Origin: Tritrichomonas musculus
Lineage: Eukaryota > Parabasalia > Tritrichomonadida > Tritrichomonadidae
Length of the DNA stretch: 64,000 nucleotides
NCBI GenBank assembly: GCA_039105265.1
Contig: JAPFFF010000010.1
Span: 620,001-684,000 of the forward strand
Reading direction: 5' to 3'
A program made the translations under genes and the position numbers. The notes below the pieces were generated by a model. The model saw nothing but the letters and a program-made list of their open reading frames with translations, was not told the DNA's origin and did no database searches. Position 1 is the first letter of the stretch. Every line of letters begins with the position of its first letter. Below, piece by piece: positions 22,514 to 34,256 of this stretch.

Positions 22514-23892
22514 TTAAAAAAAAAATAAAAAGTTTGACAAAGCAAATTTTTTAATTCAATAATTCTTCACAAAATTTTTCAAAGACCTACATTTCAAACA
22601 AATTTTTAGGAAGTCATACATTAAAAACAAAAAAAATTTTTCATTTTTAAAGTTTGGGATGAATAAAAAACTTTTAATGTATGAACGTACTGGATTTATA
22701 CATTAAATAAATTCAAACAAAAAGCAGGGTGAAATATACAAATATCTTATCATACTAGTAAGCATGTTATTTTCATATTCTCGAAATCAATGATTGATCT
22801 ACTTTCTGATATTATTATACTAGGAGATTATGTGAGATTATATGAGAATTGAAATACAATAATTATTTTAATATTAATCATGAAGTTGGACTGTATAAAT
22901 AAATCAGTAATTTCTGATATGAGAGCAAATCACAACAATTTCTTTGATGAAATTTCTTGAGTTGGGCCAAAAATTACAACATATTCAATCAATGCCTTCA
23001 ACAATCATCTTCGTTTTTTGAAAAAGAATACATTTATTGGTTTGATTTTTTTGGCTTCTTAAGTAAAAATGAAATTGTTTCATAAATTGATGACTAAATT
23101 TTTGCGTAATGTATCAAATAAATCCTGTTATCATGTCCTATTGAATCAACCTACTGATTTGGCTGTCATTTTCACCTTCTTTTGTTTTACTTTAAAATAT
23201 TCAGGCTTTTTTTTCTTTGTCTCTTCCACCCATCCATTTCTCTTTAATTCAGAAAACTTTAAGATCATATTTTCGAAATCATTCCTCATTGATGAACGGT
23301 TGAATTTCTCGCTGAAAATACTATGTATATGATGCCTTTATCAATTTGTCTGTCATCGATAAAAATTATGTGTAATTTTTTTCAAAAAAATTTTGGACCA
23401 AAAAAAATGTTAACAAAAAAACTCAAATAAATGAAAGCATTAATAAGAAGTAAATAGAAAAGAAGAAATTCATTTTTAATTAGATTTTTGAGATGTTCTA
23501 AATGATTGGCGTCAAAATAAATGGAACATCATCTGAATATGTTTATAAATTATCATGTATATTAATATTTATGATAAATAATATTTTTTGCATATTCATT
23601 TCCTTATAAACTATTGGCAATTTGAAGTACTTTATTAAAGATATCATACGAATCGAATTAATAATGAAAAATTTTTTTATTAAGTAGTGTTTGATATTGG
23701 TTCATACAAAAATGAAATAAATTCAGATTTTTTCTTTTTGAAGCTCTATTTACTTATTTTGAATATTTAATCTTATTCAAATTTATCAACATTTTAAGAT
23801 TTAAAAAAAAGAAAAAAGATTTTGATGAGAAAAAGAATGTTTACTGAATCATCTTTAATTTTGGTTAAGTTTTTTGAGGGTATTTTTATAGA
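22514..23892. other. AT-rich intergenic stretch with one short palindrome
   Basis: No supported gene; an 87-codon frame at 23069-23332 lacks features of a real protein. CATACATTAAAA at 22615-22626 is exactly complementary to 22672-22683 (45-bp loop), about 100 bases upstream of the HECT-protein start. Confidence 0.5.
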
Positions 23893-24384
23893 TTATTTGT
23901 ATGAACTGTTCAACTTATTAATAAAAGGTTGAAAATTATGTGAAATTGAATTTGTAAAATCTTCAATTTGCTGATCAATTGCTTTAAATTCTTCCATATA
24001 TTTAACATATTTCTGATTATTTATCTTTTTCATCAAGTTCATTTGCCGGGAAAGTTTATTTATTTCTTCCAATAAATTATAACTATTATGCATGTCATAT
24101 TCTACAGTATTATTGAACTTTGGATGATTAATATTAAAAAAAACTGAAGAAGCAGAAGCTTTAGTATTTATTTCGTTTAAATAATCAGAAAAATCATTAG
24201 AACTTTTAATTGTTATCGGTTTTTTGTTTTCATTATTGTTATCTTGAGAAGTCATTGGAACTTGCATTGAGATTATATTTGTGTTAACTGACGATGTTTG
24301 ATAATTGTTGTTAATATCAAGATGATCTTTATAACTGGATGCATTTTCTTGGAATTGAAGTTCTTGCGAATTAGATATTTCCAT
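23893..24384 (-). CDS. Unknown Asn/Ser-rich protein, 163 aa
   Basis: Clean frame with ATG at 24384. The N-terminal half is rich in Asn, Ser and Gln and looks disordered. The C-terminal half (about residues 98-150, NLLEEINKLSRQMNLMKKI and KYVKYMEEFKAIDQQIEDF) has heptad-like spacing and is probably a coiled coil. No family is recognised. Codon composition is protein-like and unlike the AT noise around it, which is the main reason for accepting it. Confidence 0.55.
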   Translation of the reverse strand: MEISNSQELQFQENASSYKDHLDINNNYQTSSVNTNIISMQVPMTSQDNNNENKKPITIKSSNDFSDYLNEINTKASASSVFFNINHPKFNNTVEYDMHNSYNLLEEINKLSRQMNLMKKINNQKYVKYMEEFKAIDQQIEDFTNSISHNFQPFINKLNSSYK

Positions 24385-24611
24385 TTGCTTTATTTTGGAA
24401 AAAAGTGTACGTTAAAAAAATAATTTTGTTAACTAAAAACGTTAAGAATCTCATTACTGAATTTTAAATACACTTGTTACTGAATTCTTACCTACATTAT
24501 TTAGTAATCCGACAGAAAAATAGGAAAGCTTTTCCTTACAACTAGTTCCAACTAATACTGTTATAGATAAAATACTATATTTAAGTTATTCTCCTCAAGA
24601 TATTTTTTTTT

Positions 24612-26356
24612 AGAGGTGCGGACACCTAATTTACATTTTTAACGTTTATAAAAATATGTATATCTTTTTATGTATTAATAATTACTAAATAACATTTTGA
24701 TATTATATTATAGTGCACTTATTTTATATATTTATTATTTAAATGTTTTAAAATATCATTTATATAAGTTATAATAACACAAACAAGTATCCTATGAAAA
24801 TAACCCAATCCAGCCACCTGATGGATGGATTGAATTTATAATGATTAATTATTATATATATTGGAAATTAATGATTAATTATGCATTTTATTATTTTATA
24901 AATATTTCATATTTTGTTAAAAAGTTCATTTTAATGAATTTTTACATATTTTTTTGAAATATCTAAATAAATAAAGAATTTATTTAGATTATAATTACAT
25001 TTAAATATTTTACATTTAATTTAATAAAGATATGCTAAATTTAGTTTAATTTGATTCAGGGGGCTGAGCTGCAAAAATCAATTTTAAAATCATAAACATT
25101 AATAACGATTTTTTTTCAATAAAAAATTTTTATTAAAATATTAAGCAAATATCTTTTTATATTTATATGTATATCATAGATTATATAACTTTTAATAATA
25201 TTATATATACTATAAAAATATTTAAAATAAATATAAACAATTAATAAACTTTATATAACTGTATATTCTAAATATTGAACAATTAAAATTTCAAAGCGCT
25301 TTTCATAAAATGTTAATTTGAGAGAAATGAAATAAATAATTTTCTTTATATATTTTGAAGTTTAAGTAAAATTTAAATCAAATGTAGAAAGTTTTTTTTC
25401 ATTAATTTTTTATTCATAAATTTTGAATAAAAAAATCTTCGAGAATAAAATTGAGAATATAGTAAACTCTGTCCAAAAATGTTCGACTTAACGTATACAT
25501 AAACCGCATTTTCCACTGAAAATTGACTAAAAAAACGATAAAGTGTCGGAAATTTCTTTTTTCTCTCAAAGTAATGTATTCAATTTTTCAGAAGTTTATT
25601 TTTATTATTATCCTTTCAGTAAGCTATTTTTATATAAGGAACCTTGGTTTTTGAAAGAAATATCCACTCCCTTAAGAGGAATTACAACTTTTTTTGGGAC
25701 ATGGGCTACTCTCTAGAAAGAAGAGCTTTGAAAAAGCTTTCGAATTTCCATATAGGTGCATGAGAAAAAAAATGATAATTTGAATACTCTCTCAAAATTC
25801 AATTGTCGAACATTTTTGGACAGAGTTTAAATAATAATTGAGAGTCGTTGCATTTAAATTCATATCTTAATATGTAATTTATTATTTTATTATATTATAA
25901 TTATTATATGATATATATAAAATATATAACAATTATATATTAATAATATAATTTTAAAATACTTTTTTTTATTAAATTTGGCCCATTTTCATTTTCTCAA
26001 TTTTTTTTTGGGCCAATTTAAGTGGAAACTATATCATACATTAATAATTAAATAATAACAAACGAGACACATTTTTTTAAATAGCATAAAAATGATTTTT
26101 ATCATGTTTTTATTACTTTTTTTCTTCTAAATAATAGATTTTTCTATTAATTATATAATTTCTATAGTTTACATATTTTTATATTTTTTTCAGTGGTTTA
26201 TATTTTTCTACCTCAGAAAAAAAAACATATATCGCCACAAGTCGGCCCCGTGGACGAAAATAAAAAATAATTATATCATTATAATGCTCATAAAAAATAA
26301 TTAATATATGCAAATTTTGGTGCGAATCTAAATCACTTCACCCTGTCCGCACCTCT
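24612..26356. mobile_element. Non-autonomous hAT-like element carrying a nested element
   Basis: Ends AGAGGTGCGGACA (24612-24624) and exact complement (26344-26356). Runs of T on both sides (24603-24611 and 26357-26364) are compatible with an 8-bp TTTTTTTT duplication but not informative on their own. The interior is non-coding and AT-rich with GC-containing patches near both ends (24813-24835, 26245-26265). A mariner-like element sits inside at 25465-25827, so this element is the older. Its ends resemble AAAGGTGTGGAAAC of the 46247 element. Confidence 0.7.
25465..25827. mobile_element. Mariner/Tc1-like MITE with TA duplication
   Basis: 363 bp. Terminal inverted repeats of 23 bp are exact (25465-25487 and 25805-25827; they begin AACTCTGTCCAAAAATG) and a TA dinucleotide abuts both ends (25463-25464, 25828-25829), as expected of Tc1/mariner insertion. 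No transposase. It interrupts the hAT-like element at 24612-26356. Confidence 0.8.
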
Positions 26357-26567
26357 TTTTTTTTATATATAACTTAAAAGTCAACACATATATGCTAAAT
26401 GGAAACTTAGGAAAGAAAAGTAATTACAGTGTTAATAATGAAGATAATTAAAATATATATTTTTTATTTTTATAAACCTTTTGAAGGGGCCAAAATCTAA
26501 GTACCAATTATTTTCACTTTTTGAGGCAATTTTATTTTATTTTCTCTTCATTTCTTTTGAATTTTCA

Positions 26568-27271
26568 CTTTTTAGAGAACTTTGGTGGTACTGAGTTTTT
26601 GGTTCCAGTTTAGCTTAGGGTAACCCTTACGGCCGTAGGCCGTAGTTGGAGAGTACCGTTGTCAAATCCGTAATTGTGCCGAAACCTCTCTATACAATGG
26701 CCGTATTTTATTTGGTCGATTTTGAGAAGAAATATAATTATATTATTTTTTCCAAATCTTTTAAATTCAATTAATATAATTACTTATTAGTAATTTTTTA
26801 TTACACGTTTGATAATAAATTGAGGAGACTCTTCAGTCTTCTGAAAAAGATATGAGATTGAAATTGGATAATTGATTTGAGCAAGCGAAGATGATTTGAG
26901 TAAATAATGTTATGCTGATGTTGAATAAAAACAACTTATATAACTGCAAGGACAACCATATGCAAGTGAGATTAATTTCTGTAATAAATTGGTTTAGTTT
27001 ATTAAAACGAATTTTTTATAAATAATATAAAGTATTCAAAGCAATTATTCAAAAAGTTTTTGATATGACCATTTATTATTTGAAAAAGTTGCCGTTTTTT
27101 ATATGCCGTAATTTCAACAATATGCGCCGTGATTCTAAAATTCGGCATAAACTATTTAAAAATAGGTGATATCGCCGTAGTTTACAAAACCGCTGAAGGG
27201 TTAGCTTAAGGTATATAAGCAAAGTATATTAATATGTTCTTATTCAGAGACCACCAAAGTTGTTTAAAAAG
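26568..27271. mobile_element. Candidate old inverted-repeat element
   Basis: CTTTTTAGAGAACTTTGGTG at the left and its near-complement at the right (27250-27271; three mismatches in 22). Inside there are further mirrored pieces (TTAGCTTAGGGTAACCCTT at the left, AAGGGTTAGCTTAAGG at the right) and a palindromic TACGGCCGTAGGCCGTA. No target-site duplication was found, so the borders are uncertain. No coding frame. Confidence 0.4.
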
Positions 27272-27851
27272 CTAGGTAGTTAAATATTAGCCTGGTAGTT
27301 GGTCGTTATTTAAAAAAAATTTAAACTCGTTTTCAAAAATATAAACAAAAAACTCAGTTGTACGATCATTGAATTTATTTCTATGCAAATTCAAAGTTTT
27401 CTGAGATGCATTCAAATGAATAGAAAAAAAGAGCTTTGTAGAACTATCAAATCAAATTTTCAACTTCTAATCAACATAGATAAACGTAAAATATTCTGGA
27501 TTTTCTTTTTGATTGTTTTTTGATAATACAATTAATTTGTTCTCAACTGATCTATATGATCTCTTTGGAAAACATGGAAAAATCTATTTCATACTCCCAT
27601 TAAAATCATTATTTAAAAGTATTAATAAATCTGTTTAATCTACAGTCAACTTGCATTTTTGAAACATCCTATTACATTCATTCTGCCTTTTTTCTATCAT
27701 TTTATTGGCGATTGGAGCCAAAAGAACTTCATTATTATTAAACAAATAGTACTTTTTTTAATTCAATGTTTTTTTTTTAAAATATAAATGTGTTTTTAGA
27801 TGCCAAATTAATTAATGATATAGTCATATCATATATTAATTTAAAATCAAT
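27272..27851. other. AT-rich intergenic stretch
   Basis: No feature recognised. Confidence 0.5.
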
Positions 27852-28618
27852 TCAGGCATAAGATTTATTAACAATACGCCCAAATTGTAAACCCCGATGT
27901 TTTATTGATTCCATGATCATATCTTCTCTCAGTCTTCGAATCATGTTATTTTTAGATGTTTCTTTTATAAATCTTTGGACTTTATAATGATCTTTTTGGG
28001 CCATTCGAATAATACCAAAATTATGATTAATTGGGTTTGTCCCAAAACGATTAATGTGTATTTGTCCATTTGAAATTTTATTAAAAATTTCACAAATTGA
28101 AATTAGTGTAGAGAGTGTATCATTTATCAATTGATCTTTATATTTAATTTGTCCTTTAAATAAGTTTTTCTTATTTGATTTATAAGTATAGTGAAAAATT
28201 ATTCGACTTATATGAAATAATAAAACACGATCATTAAATCTAAGGAAGTTTATCATGCATTTTGGATGCTCGATCATTTCTCATTGTCATTGAAGGTAGA
28301 TCTAAAAAGAAAGTATTTGAGTTTTATTGTAAATTTGTGGAATTAAATGATATCTTGATCTTTTTATTAAATATAGGGGATCAGGTGATTAAGCAGAGGT
28401 AGAAAACATTATTCATTAAGTAATTTTTTACATTTTTTAAATGTAATGGAGAAAAAGTTGAATCTTTATAAACATCGTAGTAAATTGCATTAATGCTGAT
28501 CTTTTTTAAAACTTTTATAAAATTTTTCCGAATATCAATAATTACTTTTTTTCCTTTTCCACCATTTGATGGATAAATATGAATAAAAGGATTTAAATCA
28601 GTATTTAATGGCTGCTCA
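27852..28618 (-). pseudogene. Remnant of a repetitive trichomonad protein family
   Basis: The upstream piece (28618 to about 28390) encodes FIHIYPSNGGKGKKVIIDIR and KNVKNYLMNN, then stops. A further piece reads LDLPSMTMRNDRASKMHD (about 28305-28252), and a 141-codon frame (28277-27852) contains NGQIHINRFGTNPINHNFG and HRGLQFGRIV. The three parts lie in order but in different frames, with stops between them. The TNP-x-x-H-x-FG wording recalls the C-terminus of a multicopy protein family that I associate with Trichomonas, possibly transposase-derived, but I cannot name it. Best read as a broken copy of a multicopy gene. Confidence 0.45.
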
Positions 28619-28755
28619 AAAAAAAGAAACCTTGAGTCGACAAAAAGAATTTTGGAAAATCCAAAAAATAGTTTTTACATTTTGTAGTATACAATAATGA
28701 TATTTTTTTTATTCATGAATTGTTCAAGAAAAGTAGTATAGTATAGGCTTCACTC

Positions 28756-29184
28756 TTGCAAAGCTTATATGCATATGAAAGAATTGCATCTTATAGTTCT
28801 ATTACAAAGAAATATATAATTTCGAGAACTGCATTTAATGATTACTTGTTTTTGATTGATATAAATTTCAGAGATTGCGGGAAAAGTTTGCCAAAGAAAA
28901 TTAGATTAACTGAAATGTGCCACAGAAATAAAATTAGGCTTCGATGCATCTTGGAACCATAGAAGAAATGGCAAACACTGCATTGGTATTATTATGGATT
29001 TGAAGACCAACTTCATTATTTGTTTCCATCTTGTTCATCATGGGAGGGAGGGAGCTTGTTCCCTGAAAAGCATTCAAAAAATATGGAAGGCATTTCATTG
29101 AACCATATTATCGAAAGAATCCAAATAGACTCTTTAAACAATCTCACTTTCATCCACGATTGTTATCTCACTGATCACAAATGA
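28756..29184 (+). pseudogene. Remnant of a DDE-type DNA transposase
   Basis: Three overlapping frames follow one another: an N-terminal part (YERIASYSSITKKYIISRTA), then KLGFDASWNHRRNGKHCIGI continuing IIMDLKTNFIICFHLVHHG, then EGISLNHIIERIQIDSLNNL followed by TFIHD. FDASW-x-HRRN resembles the first catalytic Asp region of RNase-H-fold transposases and FIHD could be the second Asp. Frame changes near 28935 and 29080 and the missing C-terminus show that it is dead. Family (MULE- or Kolobok-like) is not settled. No terminal repeats were found around it. Confidence 0.5.
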
Positions 29185-30847
29185 AAATCAGAAAAACTTC
29201 CTTTTGCATCAATTTAGTTTGATACAAATCATTCATACAAAAAAATAAAAAAAATAAAAATAATAAAAAAAAAATTTTAGATAAAAATTTTTTTCATGCA
29301 TATTTAACAGATATAGAATGTTTAGAATAACAAATGAAAAAACATGCGAAGTAATTAGAGGTAAAAATTAAATGCTAAGAAAACACTACGGTCATTACAA
29401 TATTGCAAACAAAAGAAGATCAACAAATTCATAAAGAAATGTTTTGGGAATATATGAGACATATTTTTTTGAGGTTCCAAAATCTTTTTATGCCCTTGAT
29501 GAATTTTTTGAACTGCTTTCTGATTGATTTCAAATGACATATTCACTTGCCATACAGTAGTAATAACTTTAGAAAAGGCTTGAATAGACAATTTCATTTC
29601 TTTTGCAAAGTTAGAATTACTAATTGTTTGCGAAAAATGACCAAAAATCTATAATGTATTTTATATGATTATGCACCAACAATAATACATTAAAAAAATA
29701 ATATAATTGTAACTGTAACTACCTATTATACCAGTTCTATATATTTATGCGATTTAATATAGAACTAATGATAGAAGGCAATTACTAGATTACTTCCTCT
29801 ATATCGTAATATATTTAACCAAAAGTTTAATTGAAAATTCTGATATCAAAAGCTGTTAAAAACAATTCTCGATCAATGAAATCAATCTCGAAAATCAGTG
29901 CATATTTATATATCGATATCAAAAAGTTAATCAATTATCAATCTCGAGAATCGGAAAATAACAAGTCTATGGACTACATTTTCATAAATTATACGTTCTG
30001 ACCAAAACCAAAAAGTTCGATTTTATTATCATCATCATTGATGTAATCAATATAATTAACAATATTATTTAACATACCATTTTATCCCATACATTAATCT
30101 TACATAGCAATATTTTCATTTTTTTAAATTCACATTTTGATTCGAAAACGTTCATTTTTTGAGTGTTTAAAATTGATAAAACACATACAATTTTATATAC
30201 TTTTTACCTCTCTATCTTGAAGATTTATATTATATGTTAAAATAATTAAAATCTCAATGATGAAAGAGATTGGAACATAATTAAATTAATTCTATTTCTT
30301 TTTTCAAAGTTAGAACATTAGAACATAATCAAAAAGATTTTTATAAATAACCTAAACATTTCTTTCACTAATTCATAAACTATATTTAACCTCGCAAAGC
30401 ATGCCATTTTCACTTTGGGTGATGAATGCATTTTATATATATTTGCTGAATAAAAAAATGATTTTACATATATAGGCTCAAGTTTAACATTCAATTCATT
30501 TTACAAAAGAAATTAGGCATTTACATATTATTATTTTCATTACTTTGGGCTATGATAATATCTCTTAATTATTTAATTAGTAAAAGAAATGGACTTTGTA
30601 TATTTTATTTCGCTGTTATACTAAAAATTTATCAATATTTGGTTAAACCATTCATTTTTCATTACCTTATTCACCATTCATCTGTATTTACCAATTGCCA
30701 AATTATAAAGAACCAGATCAAGGCTAAATTTTGATTTAAAATTCTTTGAAGAAATAATAATAGTAATTGAATCTTTTTTGCTCTTTGTTTATATGCTTCT
30801 TTAAATACTTATCTTTTTTAATGGTTTAAAATGGTATTTTTATTATA
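29185..30847. other. AT-rich intergenic stretch upstream of histone H2B
   Basis: Several short frames, none with a recognisable or well-composed product. No divergent H2A gene is present next to H2B. Confidence 0.55.
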
Positions 30848-30956
30848 GGCGCCAAAAATGATTAACATTACTTGAATTTTTATGGTGTAAATCGACATTC
30901 ATTATATTGATATGAAAAAATATGGCGCCTAAAAATAGGCGGGATTAATATCATTT
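30848..30956 (+). promoter_or_regulatory. H2B promoter: E2F-like sites and initiator
   Basis: Three GC boxes stand in otherwise AT-only DNA: GGCGCCAAAA at 30848-30857 (contains GCGCCAAA, the complement of the E2F consensus TTTSSCGC), GGCGCC at 30924-30929 and GGCGGG at 30938-30943. TCATTT at 30951-30956 fits the trichomonad initiator and would give a leader of about 10 bases before the ATG at 30963. The spacing suggests S-phase control of the histone; this is inferred from motifs only. Confidence 0.6.
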
Positions 30957-30962
30957 ATTTAA

Positions 30963-31349
30963 ATGTCCAGCAAGAAACCAGCATCAAAGACACCAACTGA
31001 AAAGAAGCCAGCTGCTGAAGGAGAAGCCGCTGAAGGAGCAGCCAAAGATAAGAAGCTTCGTCATAAGAAGAGGAGCGAGACTTTCTCATCATATATCTTC
31101 AAAGTCCTTAAACAAGTCCACCCAGATATTGGTATTTCCAACAAAGCTATGATGGTTATGAACTCATTCGTTACTGATATCTTCGAAAGAATTGCACAAG
31201 AAGGTGCACGCCTCGTCGATATGAACGATCGTAACACACTCGGCTCACGTGAAATTCAAACAGCTGTCCGCCTTGTTCTTCCAGGAGATCTTGCCAAACA
31301 TGCTGTATCTGAAGGTACCAAAGCTGTTGCCAAGTTCAATGCCGAGTAA
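30963..31349 (+). CDS. H2B: Histone H2B
   Basis: 128 residues, intronless. A Lys/Ala/Pro-rich N-terminal tail (residues 1-35) is followed by the full H2B histone fold: [39 protein letters not shown], the [20 protein letters not shown] loop and helix, [20 protein letters not shown] and a short C-terminus KFNAE. Length and order match canonical H2B, which pairs with H2A in the nucleosome. The start is the first ATG, ten bases after an initiator box. Codon use is less AT-biased than neighbouring genes, as expected for high expression. The stop is followed directly by A (TAAA), a common trichomonad arrangement at the polyadenylation signal. Confidence 0.97.
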   Translation: MSSKKPASKTPTEKKPAAEGEAAEGAAKDKKLRHKKRSETFSSYIFKVLKQVHPDIGISNKAMMVMNSFVTDIFERIAQEGARLVDMNDRNTLGSREIQTAVRLVLPGDLAKHAVSEGTKAVAKFNAE

Positions 31350-31487
31350 AGCTATTTGTTAAATAAATAACATAATTTTATCAATTCTCTTGCTTTTTTT
31401 GAACAAATTCATTGCAGATTTTCTTATTTTGACCATTTTTTAACCATTTTTGGCACCAAAAAGTAGGGCATTAACGTCAAAATAAAG

Positions 31488-31534
31488 GATTTATAGAATA
31501 CTTGTTGTAAATCAAATTAAGTATTCTATAAATC
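31488..31534. repeat. Perfect 16-bp-stem inverted repeat downstream of H2B
   Basis: GATTTATAGAATACTT (31488-31503), 15-base loop, then the exact complement (31519-31534). It lies 139 bp past the H2B stop. It is longer and more AT-rich than the metazoan histone 3' stem-loop and not at the expected distance, so it may be unrelated to histone mRNA processing. Confidence 0.7.
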
Positions 31535-32368
31535 ATCTATCTTTATTTAATAAGCGTTTTAATTTCAATGACCAATTTTGGCGAAATATTACGATTATTA
31601 ATACCAATATTAAAAGATTTCTTTAGAAACATTTGTTTCGATATTAAAGTATATTTTTAATAATGTAGTAACGAGTATGAAACTGTTTATTGGGCTTATT
31701 TAAGAGAAGTTACTTAATTTATCAATGGAAATTTTCTATCAATAATAAATTACACAAGACATCATTATCTTATTTAATACTTTAAAGATACAATGACTAT
31801 TTATGAATAAGAAGATATATTTTATTATTGCTTGTTTCAGGTCTCCTTAAATCAAAAAAAATTAGTTTTAATATTACTACGATTATTATATTTTTGTAAG
31901 TATGAATCATGTGCTATGATTTTTCAATTTAATTCAGAAAATATTTACATAAAAATGGAATGTTCAAATATTTAGAAAATTTGTTATAAGAATCATTCAA
32001 ACTCCAAATAGGACATCTCTTTATTTATTAGTTTTTCAAGCAATGATAATATTTTTTAAATGAATTATCTATATATATGTTATAAATAATTTATTAATAT
32101 GAAATTAGAATATTCTTTTTACTAGAATACGAGCGGAAATATTAAAAAGGATATCAAAGTCTTTATTTCGAACATATAAAAATATATTATTCTATATTTA
32201 ACAAATTTTTTTAAAATCATTTGATATATATAAATTTTATCAAAATACATATAGATTTATAAGCCATAGTGCCTTTTTACATTCATTATAAACAAATATA
32301 AAATTATAAAATAAAGCAAGGAAAATAAAAAGATTCAATTTAGAATAAAAATTTTATAAAAAAACTTT
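31535..32368. other. AT-rich convergent intergenic stretch
   Basis: Between the 3' ends of H2B and Rpn11. No feature recognised. Confidence 0.55.
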
Positions 32369-33319
32369 TTAGAAAGCTTGCTTATCAATATGAAGGACTG
32401 ACATCATTGCAGCTTGAGAGCTTGCGAGTGCGTCGGCTGTTTGTTTCAAGAACAACTTCGGGTCAATCTTACCGACGTGAGCGAGCTCAGCTTCTTCAGA
32501 AGACTTCATATTAGCCTCTCTGAGGATATCATTTCTGTAGGCTTTCATTCCCTTTGAGAGAGACTTGATTGTTTCCAAATTTTTGATATCATTTTTCTCG
32601 AACGAGTTCATTTGGAAACCTTTTGACCATTGAGGTCTGTGCAAGGAAGATAGCATATTTAATTCGGTTGGGTTCATCTTGAATTCAATTGGCATTTGAT
32701 AGAAAGTTACATTAAGACCATTAACAGCGGTTGTTGGTCTGAATTCGCAGGTATGGCCGATAAATGAAGTCTTTTCACGCGGATCTTCAACACGTAAACT
32801 TGAGGCATCACTCATCATAAGGGAAGCAAGATCTCTTGGAATATTCCTGAATGCACCGATAACGACCTTTCCTTTGGCACTTAAAACAGGATCAACGACA
32901 ATAGCAACAGCTCGATGATCGGGATCGGCTGCTTCCATTGTTTTTTGATTATCTGTATCGACGGGTGAAAGCCATACATCGAAGCCGGGGTGGCTGTGGT
33001 ACCATCCAACACTGACGAGATTGTCATAACCTGTTCGCTGGAGAAGTTCCATGTAGATGGCTTGGAAGGATTCTTCGGTAGTTTCGACATTGGCGCCTGT
33101 AGCTGTTTGTGGAGTAGAAAATACATCAAATATTTCTATCGTATATTCATCAATCTTTTGGCCAAGAAGAATTCCGATAACTTCAAGAGGGATTCCTTGA
33201 CGAGCATGCTTTAACATTTTTAACAAGGAAAGACCATTAATGAGGATTTTCTCGGAAGTATCCGATTTCCTCATGGCCATTTGCCTTTGCATTTGATTAA
33301 AGAGCATGGGATTGAACAT
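32369..33319 (-). CDS. RPN11: 26S proteasome lid deubiquitinase Rpn11/PSMD14
   Basis: 316 residues. The JAMM/MPN+ zinc site is complete: Glu46 in PLEVIGILLG, then HSHPGFDVWLSPVD with His108, His110, Ser118 and Asp121. Neighbouring text VGWYHSHPGF and AIVVDPVLSAKGKVVIGAFR is diagnostic of Rpn11 rather than Csn5. The C-terminal helices (SFEKNDIKNLETIKSLSKGM onward) that pair with Rpn8 are present, and the length is close to the usual 308-310. It removes ubiquitin chains from substrates at the regulatory particle. The start is the first ATG of the frame. AACTTTTTGA- and TCAAAAAGTT-like words lie about 50-100 bases upstream. Confidence 0.95.
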   Translation of the reverse strand: MFNPMLFNQMQRQMAMRKSDTSEKILINGLSLLKMLKHARQGIPLEVIGILLGQKIDEYTIEIFDVFSTPQTATGANVETTEESFQAIYMELLQRTGYDNLVSVGWYHSHPGFDVWLSPVDTDNQKTMEAADPDHRAVAIVVDPVLSAKGKVVIGAFRNIPRDLASLMMSDASSLRVEDPREKTSFIGHTCEFRPTTAVNGLNVTFYQMPIEFKMNPTELNMLSSLHRPQWSKGFQMNSFEKNDIKNLETIKSLSKGMKAYRNDILREANMKSSEEAELAHVGKIDPKLFLKQTADALASSQAAMMSVLHIDKQAF

Positions 33320-34256
33320 TGCGGGTAATTATAATGGATTTTAGGTTTTAAAATTATTAATGATCTCAAAAAGTTTACAAGCTTGAAAATTTTGACGATA
33401 AAATCATTATCATTAAACTTTTTGAATGATTTATAAAAATTTTTTAGAGATGAAAAGTATTCAAAGTTCAAACAAATCCCATATTTATCAAGAAATTATT
33501 ATTTGTTTATAAAAGGCGTATACATTGACCTATGATGTTAAAATAAAAATTATATAATTTATATCGTTAACAAACTTTTTCATAAATATCATAGAATGAC
33601 AATAATTTTAAAATAGGTCGGCCAAATAACGTATTTGCCAAAGTATAAAGCAATTATTTGTTTTTCATAAGTGAATAATTTTCCAAATTTGTACAGTTTC
33701 TCCATATTCATACAATAAAAAGAATATTTTAATTTAACAGCATTTTGTTGACTGATTCTATATTGATCAACATTTTTTATCTCAGTATTTTTAAGAGAAA
33801 TTTTGAATATTATAAAGTTAACACTTTTAATAATTATATATTTTATAAAATTTATATATTTATTAGACCATATTTTATAATTTGTTGAAAAAATATCTTC
33901 AAAATATATTTATATCTTTTTTTTGAAATGGTCTTAGAATATTTTATAGCTGAATAAGTTTACCCATATAAACATTTTGGTCAAATTGCTTCATTTTCTT
34001 CAATTAAGTTAATTTATATTTCTTTTTTTCAAGATAATCTAAATAATTATGTTGATTGCATTCTTTATATAGGTTTTGACATCAATAAATGTCACGTTTT
34101 CTTCTTTTTTTTATTATCTTAAGCTTTTTTTCTAATTATCCCGAATGGCTATTCTAGCAAAAATATAATTAAACCAAACCAACAAATAACTGTTGGAAAG
34201 GAACCATTTCCCACAAAATATTTAGTCAAGAAAAATAAATTAATTTTTTTATTCAA
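33320..34256. other. Intergenic stretch with a lone transposon end
   Basis: Non-coding. Contains at 33613-33645 a copy of the terminal sequence of the 53765-54556 element; otherwise no feature. Confidence 0.5.
33613..33645 (+). mobile_element. Solo terminal fragment of the ATAGGTCGGCC element
   Basis: ATAGGTCGGCCAAATAACGT and the following bases match the ends of the element at 53765-54556. No partner end was found within 1 kb on either side, so this is a truncated copy. Confidence 0.6.

Noticed and set aside
23069-23332. 87-codon plus-strand frame
   Set aside because: Phe/Ser-rich with no motif; looks like chance in pyrimidine-rich DNA.
29355-29597. 80-codon minus-strand frame
   Set aside because: No motif or promoter; composition not convincing.
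30552-30734. 60-codon frame upstream of H2B that might be a divergent histone
   Set aside because: Same strand as H2B and no histone-fold residues.
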